Positions 1 to 9,100 of a stretch of DNA of 23,885 bases are shown piece by piece. How positions within the stretch are numbered: the first letter of the stretch is position 1; each line of letters starts with the position of its first letter. Made by a program: the position numbers and the translations under genes. A model generated the notes under the pieces. The model saw only the letters and a program-made list of their open reading frames with translations, was not told the DNA's origin and made no database searches. Origin of the DNA: Chytriomyces cf. hyalinus JEL632 (Eukaryota > Chytridiomycota > Chytridiomycetes > Chytridiales > Chytriomycetaceae); the NCBI GenBank assembly GCA_025435555.1, contig JAIWWG010000182.1, positions 1 through 23,885 on the forward strand, in the 5' to 3' direction.

Positions 1-172
1 GGTTGGCAATGGTTCGTGCTCCTGTCGCTGCAGCTGCACTTGATGCATCGAAAGCTTGGATTCTCTCAAGTTGTTGCTGATCAGGGCATACTGCTTTTCC
101 TTCAAGGTTCTGTGTTGCGTTCCTCTTTCTCCCGGAGTGACAAGCATCAGCAAAGCGCACGAGCAAGTTCAT
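1..172 (-). CDS. Partial hypothetical protein, N-terminus only
   Basis: An open frame begins at the ATG at 172-170 and stays open to the left edge, giving 57 residues. It begins MNLLVRFADACHSGRKRN and goes on with a Gln/Glu-rich stretch (DQQQLERIQ) and an Ala-rich run. No domain can be recognised in so short a piece. The diverged repeat shared with the region upstream of the transporter gene begins close upstream of this start, which fits a promoter there. The frame is short enough to be open by chance, so the call is weak. It could also be an internal exon or non-coding DNA. Confidence 0.3.
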   Translation of the reverse strand, partial: MNLLVRFADACHSGRKRNATQNLEGKAVCPDQQQLERIQAFDASSAAAATGARTIAN

Positions 173-875
173 CTCTGATTTTTTAAGTGCAGCAAACGGC
201 CAAAGGAGTGATTCCCACCAACCCCGATGGATTGGATTCCCACTTTTTTCAGTCCGCATGTTCGTGGATGGCGTGATCAGCGTCTTTTGTGGGTAAGGTT
301 GGTAGGCTGGTTGATTGGTCTGAATGTACGCATGAGGCGTCAATTCCATATGCTGCATATATCCATCCATACATATTCATATCCTGCATCCACTTGATCA
401 TTTCCTCAAGGGCTCCGATAGATGGAAACATGGACGACACCGGGATATCGAACAATTCTGATCAAGAACGATCCCACTTTCGGTGGTACATTTCGAAATG
501 CCATTCAAATTTCGGGATGTAATACCCAGACGAAATGCATCTATAGTGCGCCGACGCGATCCACAGTACATGAACCGAGTCCGCGACTGGGCACCTCCAT
601 TTATGCTCTTGCTGATTGAATGGAACTGCATTTATCGAGTTCGAAACCCCTAGTACATAGGTGGCGGTGCCGAATCCTGAACAAACAAAAAATTGTCACT
701 ATTTGTCGCATGTTTTTCGACTCGGAGGGTCGACACGTTGAATGCTCTCCCATTAAACGTTCTTGTTCTTGCTGCCCGCCTGCAAGTATCTCGAAGCTGA
801 TTGAGCTTCCTGCTTCATTGTCAGCGTCATGACGGCCACACTATGATAGTGTACGCAATATTTGGATAAATATCA
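173..875. other. Intergenic, no gene recognised
   Basis: Several overlapping frames of 60-77 codons lie here on both strands, but none shows a domain, a splice-joined continuation or convincing composition. The part at about 217-308 resembles 4048-4157 upstream of the transporter gene (see the repeat entries). The final stretch before 876 is AT-rich and would carry upstream elements of the tRNA gene. Confidence 0.6.
217..308. repeat. Diverged dispersed repeat, copy A
   Basis: Read by eye, this matches 4048-4157 in the same order: CCAACCCC-GAT-GGA, then CTTTTT(T)CA, TCCGCAT, TTC, ATGGCGTG, GTCTT, TG(T/C)GGGTAA and GTTGGT. The copies differ by substitutions and short indels, and copy B is enlarged by a GGAGT tandem run. 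A short TTTTTTAAG box lies to the left of both copies (179-187 and about 3970-3978). It could be a duplicated promoter segment or a remnant of a mobile repeat. Confidence 0.5.
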
Positions 876-947
876 TCCTAGATCGTCTAGTGGCTAAGAT
901 TCCGCCCTCTCACGGCGGCGACCGGGGTTCAATTCCCCGTCTGGGAG
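876..947 (+). tRNA. tRNA-Glu (anticodon CTC)
   Basis: A 72-nt cloverleaf. The acceptor strands TCCTAGA and TCTGGGA pair over 7 bp with one wobble, and discriminator G is at 947. The anticodon stem CCGCC/GGCGG encloses the 7-nt loop 907-913, with anticodon CTC at 909-911, which reads GAG. The T arm carries the usual GGTTCAATTCC B box. There is no intron. A TTTTT run at 949-953 is the pol III terminator. The gene stands alone between the left intergenic region and the 3' end of the transporter gene. Confidence 0.97.
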
Positions 948-1243
948 CTTTTTGATTTTATTTCCTCCAAAAATAATTCGCACTTGCGACATGTTTTCCT
1001 GCCAGAGATTGACGAACGCCAACAGAGACTACATGCAGCGACACGTCTCCATTCCTTGAAGGGCAATGCAGTTTCGTTTCAAACGAATCATCCGTTACCA
1101 CAGTAACCATCGTAATAATAAAAAGAAGTAAGTCGTGTCCGATAATTATACACATGTCTTCAGACAAAACTTTATATATCATAATATCCCGACCAATACA
1201 AACAACAACTAATCTAATCCCCACCCAAAAAACGCATTCCTCT
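948..1243. other. Short intergenic region, tRNA terminator to transporter 3' end
   Basis: It holds the pol III terminator T-run at 949-953 and then the 3' flank of the minus-strand transporter gene. No protein gene is supported; open frames here are out of frame with the neighbour. Confidence 0.6.
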
Positions 1244-3683
1244 CTAAACCTTCTTGTAACAATAATCCGTAAACACACCCGAAGCCGGGTCGGGATTCAA
1301 AGTCCAAAACGGCATCGTAACCTTCTTCATCACAGCCCCGCCAACAAGCAGCGTCACAAAGAACACTGCCAAATTGGTTCCAGAATCCAAACCAGCGGCA
1401 AGCAAGTAATTGTATCTGTTGAACCATTCAGACCGGTACTTGCGCAAAAAGTATTGGAACGTGAATCCGAGAATGATACGGACAAAGATTGAAGAGTTGA
1501 TTCCGACAGTGCAGGTTTCCGAGGTACCAGCAAATGATTCCCGTGTTGATCATGTTGAATCCAATCTTGGGGAAGAATTTGTGTAAAAAGTAGAATGGGA
1601 GGGGGAACACGAGACCCAATCCAAACGAGTATGTAACCCATTCGTACGTCTTTCCAGGGGAAAAGAGTTGCGCACCGAGAGCACCCCAAGTAAGCGCCTT
1701 GGTGTTGAAGGATTGAATGTTTTGTCCAGACCACTGCGTGTCACCGTTGTTGTCGAGGAGAATGACACGTTGGTTTGAAATAATGACTTCGTTCATGGCG
1801 TAGTGGACAATGGCACCAATCACGCATCCAACGCATTGTCCGATAAAGACTGCTTTGGGTGGGACTTTCAAGTATTGTCCGATACGCAGATCGTACAACA
1901 AAGCAAGAGATTGCGTGACAGTGTTGGCTCCAAACATTGTAAAGTACATGTTTGCAATGGGACGACCTGGGATCATGAATCCTCCAATAACCTGAGCGAC
2001 AATGGTAGTTGGGAAACGGAATCCAGTGACAGCGTACATGAATCCAGTGATCAGAATCAGCACAACAGCAAGGACAAACGCAACAGCAAGTCCCCACATT
2101 GGCAACTGCGTTGGCACAGCAGCGACAAAGTAGAAGGAGTAGCCGACACACAGGACGAGGAGGGCAATGTACCACCAGAGTGGCACTTCATCGTACGCTT
2201 GCATCTTGTGGTAGTGAATGTCATAGTCTGGGTCGGCTGGGTCAATTTTCTTGGCGTGTGCGTCGGTGCCACGGTTGTTGAAACGGATCGTCTTGATCAT
2301 GTCCCACATTTCTCTTCCATGCCATAAACACACGTGAACAACTGTAGCAGAGATTCCAAGAGCGTATCCCATCGTGTTGAAAGCCCAAGCACCGGCGTAG
2401 TAAGGTTGACCGTAATTGGCGTATTTTGTTTCGTTCAAGGTGAAATCCGAGTTGAGAATCTTTTTTTGGGCGTAGGAAGTTCCGTTGGCAAGGAACAAGT
2501 TTTGGGACATGTATGGAACGTTTTTGGCGTTCCAGACGTTGTTGTAGTAGATGTAGGGGACAATGATGCAGCATCCGAGGAGACCGACGTAGGAGTTGAT
2601 TTGGGTGGCCCATGGCATGGTACTTATGATAAGTGAGAGGTGTCAGTTGTGGAATGTTGTGATTGAATATTGAGGTAATATACTCACAGTCCCTGCGATG
2701 AAATGTACTGCCAGTCGAAGCAGATGGAAAAGACTCCAAGACCTTCGTTGTTGTTGACACCACCGAAGACCTTGGTGAACATGTCGTTCTTGCGGTCAAT
2801 CAAGCAAAAGATGGAGATTCCGACAAGGGTTGGTGCAATGTACTGAGAAAAGAAAGAGAGAAAGAGCGAGTGAGTAACAACGCATTACCAACAACAAAAA
2901 AAGGTTACACACCTGTGGGAACCATTCCCAGATAAAGATGGCAACGACAGTGATCCAGTAGAATCTCTGCAAGTTCTTTGTCATTTCACCTTTACGGTGA
3001 AGGGATTCAAACAGAGCAACGGAAGACAATGTGGATGGGTAGTAAGCGCGACGTGGGTAGACGAGCAAGTTACGGAAGAATCCACAGATTCCGTAACCAA
3101 CGAGTTGGGAGGCAATGACGAGGGTGACACCGTGAAAGACTCCCAATGGTTGATCGTAGTACAAGTTGAGGACGGCAAGAATGTTTGTGGCAAGCGCGGA
3201 ACCAGCAGCGGTTGACGAAGACACGACAATCAATGCGTGTTCCTTAATGTTGAAGGGGCCTGGATTTAAAATTCCTGCAGGCAGTACTTTGGCCATGAAG
3301 ATTCCCATAAAGTAGGAAATGAGCAGGATAAAGAGGGTGGAGACGGCAATGGTTTGCGGCTTGAACAAGTAGATTTGACCAAGGGTTCCGGCAAAGACTG
3401 ACAGAAGGACCATGATGAACCAGTATCTGAAGGTGAAGACTGGGAGAGTTGGGTCGTCGTCAGGGAGAGACAATCTTCTCAGCCATCTGTGTAGCGTGAG
3501 TGAGGGGGAGGGAGTGAGACACATTGGAATATACGAGTACCACCGTGTCTAAGGGGATCAAAGACATACCTCAAAACCCCAACTGTCGACAGCCTCAGAC
3601 ATGTTGACCTCTGGGGCCTCGACCTTGGACACATCCAGGTGCTGCTCCTTCTCGTTCTGGTCAGGAGTGTTTCTCTTTTCCAT
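1244..3683 (-). CDS. OPT-family oligopeptide transporter, 4 exons, two apparent frameshifts
   Basis: OPT proteins are proton-coupled importers of small peptides and related compounds, in the plasma membrane or an internal membrane, with many transmembrane helices. Exons: 3683-3570, 3486-2913, 2842-2688 and 2622-1244; introns of 83, 70 and 65 nt. Exon 1 is an acidic N-terminus beginning MEKRNTPDQNEKE. Exon 2 has DDDPTLPV and the OPT signature NPGPFNIKEH (near residues 112-121). Exons 3-4 give DWQYISSQGLTMPWATQINS, and the end has RYNYLLAAGLDSGTN. Hydrophobic helices run through exons 2 and 4. The frame breaks near 3463 (CCC before TGA, at the start of the DDDP motif) and near 1541 (GGG, between INT and FAGTS). 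Removing one base at each gives 2220 nt, or 739 residues, a normal OPT length. Either these are sequence errors or the gene is a recent pseudogene. The ATG at 3683 is chosen because its frame has high GC at third positions and leads into SWGFE; an out-of-frame upstream ATG lies about 35 nt before it. Confidence 0.9.
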
Positions 3684-3717
3684 CTTTCCGTTTTCTGCAG
3701 AGATGGGTCTCGCTCCA

Positions 3718-3724
3718 TTTTATA
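3718..3724 (-). promoter_or_regulatory. TATA-box-like element of the transporter gene
   Basis: TATAAAA on the minus strand, about 35 nt upstream of the chosen ATG at 3683. If used, the 5' leader would be only a few nucleotides long and the out-of-frame ATG just after the box would mostly be avoided. Assigned by sequence only. Confidence 0.4.
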
Positions 3725-4047
3725 CAAAAAGTGGTTTAAATTGTTGGGTTGATTAAAAGTGAAAATTCCACTCAATCAACAAGTGGCGCTGTACAAAAAA
3801 GGACAAAATTGTGAGAAAATTGTGTGAAGATGCGCACGCCCGCTCTTTGCACATGACGGTTACGCACGATCCAGTCACTGCGATATACGGAGACATGCTC
3901 TGATGCTGCATACACCCCTCTCTTCCCCATCAAGACATGCAAACAGCGACTCTGACTCTGCTAATTGAAATTTTTTAAGCATATTGTGTTTTTGATTGGA
4001 CCAAAAAGGACAAAGTGGGTGGCGCCTTCACCCATGGAACGAACCCC

Positions 4048-4157
4048 GCCAACCCCCGATTGGAGTGGAGTGGAGTGGAGTGGATCAGCTTTTTCATTCC
4101 GCATATTCAGTTCATGGCGTGTGAAGGTGTCTTCTGCGGGTAACGTTGGTGAGACTG
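4048..4157. repeat. Diverged dispersed repeat, copy B
   Basis: Counterpart of 217-308. Both share CCAACCCC, a T-rich block, TCCGCAT, ATGGCGTG, GTCTT and GGGTAA-GTTGGT in the same order and orientation. Copy B lies about 370 nt upstream of the transporter start and includes the GGAGT expansion. Confidence 0.5.
4061..4083. repeat. Pentanucleotide microsatellite (TGGAG)n
   Basis: TGGAG repeated four times with a partial fifth unit, inside copy B of the dispersed repeat and absent from copy A. This indicates local expansion after the copies separated. Confidence 0.8.
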
Positions 4158-4200
4158 TATCCGTGACTGACGCTGTCTATATCCGTGACTGAGACTGTCT
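4157..4200. repeat. 22-bp tandem repeat, two units
   Basis: Two adjacent 22-bp units (4157-4178 and 4179-4200) share TATCCGTGACTGA followed by CTGTCT, with few differences. No function is evident. Confidence 0.8.
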
Positions 4201-4326
4201 GTATTCTCGTAATGACTTTATTATCCTGCATCCGGATGTACCATCGATATATCCTATCTTGATCCGGGACTATATCCAAGTGCCTTCAGTGTCGGTGTCT
4301 GACGCGGCTTTGTTTATTTGCTTTGT

Positions 4327-4353
4327 GGCTGGCTGGCTGACTGGCTGGCTGGC
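4327..4353. repeat. CTGG microsatellite
   Basis: A run of GGCT/CTGG units broken once by GA. Simple-sequence repeat in intergenic DNA. Confidence 0.8.
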
Positions 4354-4784
4354 ACTTGCAACGTTGTTGAGCAAAAAGAGAGATCATAAGCGTGTCAAAT
4401 TGTGTCGCTCTTTTTTCTCACTCCCGCCACACACGCACACACTCTTGCCGCAATCACTGCCGCTTCAAAATTTTTTGGTCTGATTACGTACTTATTTTGG
4501 GATTATTCATAATCGGATTTACCAAAAGGATTTACATTCATTCTGTTTGGATTTACGAGAAAGCATTTTGTTTCTTTGGCGTTGGGTCAAGCAAAGCGGA
4601 ATGAAATTTGACGTTTCAAATTGTTTGCTTCCTTCCTTGTGCAATGAGATTTCTCGCATGTTTGGAAACTGTTTCGAAAAGAAGAGAAGAAGACAATAAC
4701 TTATTTAGTGATCATAAATGGCATATTTACTTGGGTAAACTAAAAGCAAAAAACAAATGCAACGCGTGTCCGTCCGTCCAGTTT

Positions 4785-5799
4785 TCAGTTCCACACAATC
4801 GCCCCTCTCAATAAATGCCTCAACATACAAAACCTCTCTTCCCCTTGTTCTCCATCATAAACCTTCCCATCCATACCTTTTACATGCTTCGAATCCATCT
4901 CAACAACCCTCACTCCTTTACTCTTGAGCAGCGACACAACCTTTTCCACCTGCGTTTCATCCAAATAATCTTCCTCAACTCTCCAATAAACCATTAGATT
5001 CCACTGAACTCTGCCTCCGTCTTGACCCGCGAGAAGTATCAGATACATTGGTATCACCACGCGTCTGTTCATGTTCTTCAAACGATCGTGCCAGCGACCG
5101 TTCAAACGACATGCTCATATAACTCGCGCGGTCTTGAACAGGTTCATAGTCCCCCAATGCTTCATAATTCAAGTTGTGCCCGTATTGCGATTCTTGTTGC
5201 ACCAATGTTTCGTTTTTTAATAAATTGGAAGGTTTCCGAAGTGGGTTTGAGTTGGATCGTGTTGTGAGCGTCAAGCTTGCAAAATGTTCTTGGGTTGGTG
5301 AAGGCACCATCGATTCCGAGTTGAGACGTGGTCTTGGCATGAAAAATTTATGGCCACTGCTGTGCACTAAAGTTGGCTTCTGCTGAACACTATCAATCGC
5401 TTGAGAATCCTGGCTTGACAGTAACTGCGCAATCTCACTCATGAGATCTGTACACGTTTCAAGCAAACTCGGTGACGTGGATGAATCCGATCCACGTCTC
5501 CGTTCAAGCGGATCATACGGATGTAGAAGCGGTGGCACGGTTGCATCTTGTTGATCGGCATGGCGGATAAAGAGTGTGGGGCGGGGTGGCTGTGCATTGG
5601 TGGGCATGCTTTTGGATGCATGCGTGCGTGGTGGGAGTGGACGTTGTTTATGTGTTTCGATGGGTAGAGTTTTTGATGCGTGGGTTCGTGCGGGTAGTTG
5701 CTTTTGTGAGGCAGTTGTGCTTGTCATGCAGGAGAGCGAGGATTTGCGGATGGGGACCACGACAGGTAGAACGATGGGGATGGATGCAGTGGGTGGCAT
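4785..5799 (-). CDS. Hypothetical Ser/Pro-rich protein, 2 exons, 313 aa
   Basis: I do not recognise this protein. Exon 1 is 5799-5047 and exon 2 is 4973-4785. The 73-nt intron starts GTATCT, ends GTTGAG, and has a TCTAAT branch-like site about 20 nt before the acceptor. Joining them resolves what otherwise looks like a frame break at a TGA. The N-terminal 230 residues are low-complexity and probably disordered, rich in Ser, Pro, Thr and Arg, with the motif RTHASK(T/S) occurring twice early on. Basic patches next to serines (LERRRGSDSS, RPRLNSES) look like kinase sites. The last 60 residues, from EEDYLDETQVEK to the end, look folded and end in VWN. It is head-to-head with the CPSF_A gene, starts 303 nt apart. 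The start could be a later Met, but the frame has no earlier one near. Coding call moderately sure; function unknown. Confidence 0.6.
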
Positions 5800-6102
5800 T
5801 GTACAATTACGACTTGGTTAGTATGAAACAGATTATTATGCATTGTCATTGAAGGGGAGTGAATATTAAGGCAGTGTCAGTTTTCATTTTCAAGTAAACA
5901 ATGACATGCTGCCAAAATAACGACAATTATTCATGAATTATTTATTATCATTTTACGTGCTGGAATTTCATTATGAGGTACTCTGCTTGATGAGAAGGTG
6001 GGTTTCTATATAATGCTCCGATGGAAGGCCCTTGTTGATGAGAGGCGGTCTTGGCGGCAACGGTGAAAGTAAAGTAAATAAATAAAATCCAAGAATATAT
6101 TT
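5800..6102. promoter_or_regulatory. Probable bidirectional promoter
   Basis: This 303-nt gap separates two divergently transcribed genes and must hold both promoters. It is AT-rich in the middle. The clearest element is TATATAA at 6007-6013, about 90 nt upstream of the plus-strand ATG at 6103. Confidence 0.5.
6007..6013 (+). promoter_or_regulatory. TATA-box-like element of the CPSF_A gene
   Basis: TATATAA about 90 nt upstream of the first in-frame ATG of the plus-strand gene, a plausible distance for a short 5' leader. Sequence match only. Confidence 0.4.
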
Positions 6103-9100
6103 ATGAAGGCCCTCTTGACAACAGTCGCCGCATCCACTGCCGCAGTGGCAGTCGCTGTGCTCGAAAGAGATGGAGAGAATCTACTGCTCATTGCGACGGT
6201 ACCTGCACATCTCCATACATGAATGCGCGTCCGTCCAACTCACCCACCTCTGCCCCGCCAAGGCCAACCACCTCACAGTCCACGCACATTCCTCATCTCT
6301 TCAAACCTCACTACCACTGTTTGGCTCCGTATTCGCCATGGCCGTTATCACCATTCACAAAAAACAACACATCTTGATGACTTCAAACTCGGGGTTTCTT
6401 TCCATCCTCGAACTCGTGTCCAATGATATCAATAACGCATCAAACACTCGCATGCGGATCGAAATAACGGCGAATATTCACTTGTTTGATCATGATCGCG
6501 ATTCGATGCATATGCAGCCTGGCACAGCTATTTCTGTAGATCCACTGTAAACACAACGCCTTTTATGCGATGCTCGAAGATGTGAAAACTGAACTTGCGT
6601 ATTCCAAAAAAAAAGATGTCGCGCAGTTCTTGTCTCAGCGCATCAATCTGCAATGAAACTGTTTCTTGTCAATGATCAACAGTCGCAAGTTGTATTCGAT
6701 GCCATCAGCAACAAACACGTTTGCCTTTTTTTACTTGTTTTCATCTCTGTGTCGAAAATGCATCCATCTCACTGCTTTTTTGAATTTGTTTCTGCAGTCT
6801 GTGTGGATTCAAGAGCATCAAACGGGTTTATGGGACACGCTGTTTCTCACGCCAGAACTGCATCGGCGGAATGTCATTCTCTTTGCTGCAATCATTTTCA
6901 GGTGTGGTGGGACCTCCCTCGTCTTTTACACTATCAAGACTTATCCATATTCATAGGGACGCAGCATTCTCAGTCATTCTCTTTGACCACGAAATCAATC
7001 CCACATCAGAATCCGCACCACAAGTCACGCGCCACGGTCCCTTTCCGTTACCCCGAAACTTTACACCCGTCAAATCCATCGCGCTTCGAAATACACCCAA
7101 CACGTTCTTGATCATTTCAGAGACACTCGATGTTGTGATTGCGAAAGTTGTTGAACATGACGCGGCGTTCGAAATGGCGATCGAGTTTCAGTATAGTCTT
7201 GTGGAATCGTTTCCATTGGAATCCGAACAATCGTGCGGTGCGGGCTTGTTTACATGGAACCGCGATTTTCCAACGTGACTGAATGGCTTTTTTTTGTACA
7301 GCCCCTCTAGTATGTTCAATCATCCCATGTCCAGACGATTCCAGCGAAGCATTCTACATTGCATCCGATGCAGGTCACCTCATTCGACTAGACATTTACA
7401 ATTCTGAAACAATTGGATGGAGTTGCGCGACAACGCCCATTTCTCGTCGAAAACCCATCACGCATATGGCTGTTGTTGCTTCGAAAGTTGGTCGATCTGT
7501 GAATTCGAATCTTTGTGAAGATACGTTGGCGATTTTGGGGGACATGTGCGATGGAGAGTTTGTGACGGTAACGTTCGTCGAACTTCTTTTGAAAACGGAA
7601 AAATCCCAACTCGCGACGTTTTCTTTAAAGGTCAACTACGCGCACTCGAAATTATCACACAAATCGAATATACCAAATCGAGCGCCTGTACTTGATTTCA
7701 AGTTAACAGACACGTACCGGCCAAATAAATTGCAACCGCAAGTAGGCGGCGATGCATTGTATTTGACGAGCGGGTATGTTCCAAACGGTCGAATCCAGGA
7801 AATGAGGTTGGGTGTGGGTGCTGCGATTGAGGCTGAGAGTGGTGGAGATGAGTTTGAAGGGTAATACTTTTTTTTTGGGGGGGATTTTGTATTTTCTGAG
7901 ATTGATATTGACGCTTGTGTATACCAGTGTCACGGGGATCTGGAACGTGAAAACAGCCGCCAGAAACTCGTTCGACACGTTCCTTGGTGTTTCACTGCTT
8001 TCTTCAACACGTTTATTTCATTTACTGGATGATACTCTCGAAGATGTCAGCATATCCAGTGGTCTTAATCTAGATGAAGCGTCCGTCTTGATTGCTGGGA
8101 TTGACGTTGAAGGAGAAGAAGTGGATGAAGGTGTTGTTGCGCAAGTTTGGAAGGGCGGTGTTGTTGTGTCACGGCCGCAGTATTTTGACATGTCTGGTAA
8201 TGTTGATCGCCCTTTTCAATTGGGTTCTTATTTGTTATATTGATTTTTTTGTTCAGTTCCATATTCGACAAGTTGGAAACCGCGCAACGCTTCAGATTCA
8301 ATCTTTCACGCAAGCGCGTATAAAGACATGATCTGCGTAACTCTCAGCGAATCGAAAACAGTACAAATTTTACGCGTAGTTGCATCTCCGCATTCATTCT
8401 CCATTATCGAATTGACAAGCGTCGCGTTACCGCATGAACCCTCATGTATATTTTGGAGGGATGGGATGTGTACAGTGGGAACCTATGAACCTGGATTTAT
8501 GGTCCTCGAGTTGGATGAGATGAACACGTTGCAATTGCTGAGTCGGACGAGTTTAAGCAAGAATCCTGCTCGATTGGGTCGAACTCATGGTGTCTCGGTT
8601 CCGCATAGTATTCAGTTTATTGATGATTCAATTCTTGTGTTGGGTGAGTGGGTGTCTCTTGGAAAGTGCGAGTGTTCTGTCTGAAATTTTTTGTTTGAAG
8701 GAATGCGGGACGGTTCGATACTCGCATATTCACTTCAAGACTTGATCAATGTCAAGCTTTTGCGTGACTTGCAGATTGGAAATCATCCCGTCACGCTCGT
8801 CCAAATGCCAAACACCCAATCCAGTGTCCTTGCAGTGTCTGATAAAGTTTGGAAAGTAACGCTAACATCTAGTTCCGCAACCATTGATCCAACGTTGATG
8901 GAAAATGTGCGTTTTCCTTTCACCACCAAACGATTCGAAACTGACTCTTCTCTAAACAGGTCCAATCCGCAACCCCCTTCACACACGTCGCAACACCCCC
9001 ACAAACAACCTTCATCATGTCCACGCCCACAAAAATCCTATTCACGTCTCTTGATTCCGTGTCACGGGCCACGACTCTATCGTTCAATGTGACAAGGACC

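Larger units (their letters stand above)
3725..4784. other. Intergenic, repeat-rich, no gene recognised
   Basis: About 1 kb between the 5' end of the transporter gene and the 3' end of the next minus-strand gene. It holds dispersed repeat copy B, a GGAGT run, a 22-bp tandem pair and a CTGG run (separate entries). The rest is AT-rich. Open frames of up to about 75 codons here show no recognisable protein. Confidence 0.6.

Noticed and set aside
1803-2327. 174-codon frame antisense to the OPT gene
   Set aside because: Lies wholly within conserved OPT coding sequence on the other strand.
3549-3569. A 21-nt intron after OPT exon 1 to keep the frame
   Set aside because: Too short compared with every other intron here, and it would add an unnatural hydrophilic tail; the 83-nt intron has much better signals.
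4974-5046. Frame break at TGA in the Ser/Pro-rich gene
   Set aside because: A 73-nt GTATCT..GAG intron with a TCTAAT site explains it without a shift.
6540-6620. Apparent +1 frameshift at TAA in the CPSF_A gene (VDPL then stop)
   Set aside because: A 69-nt intron, 6547-6615, joins VDPL to CRAVLVSAHQ, which fits the family better than any frameshift.
6900-6960. Apparent frameshift at TAG in the CPSF_A gene
   Set aside because: A normal 55-nt intron, 6902-6956, restores the frame (AIIFRDAAFS).
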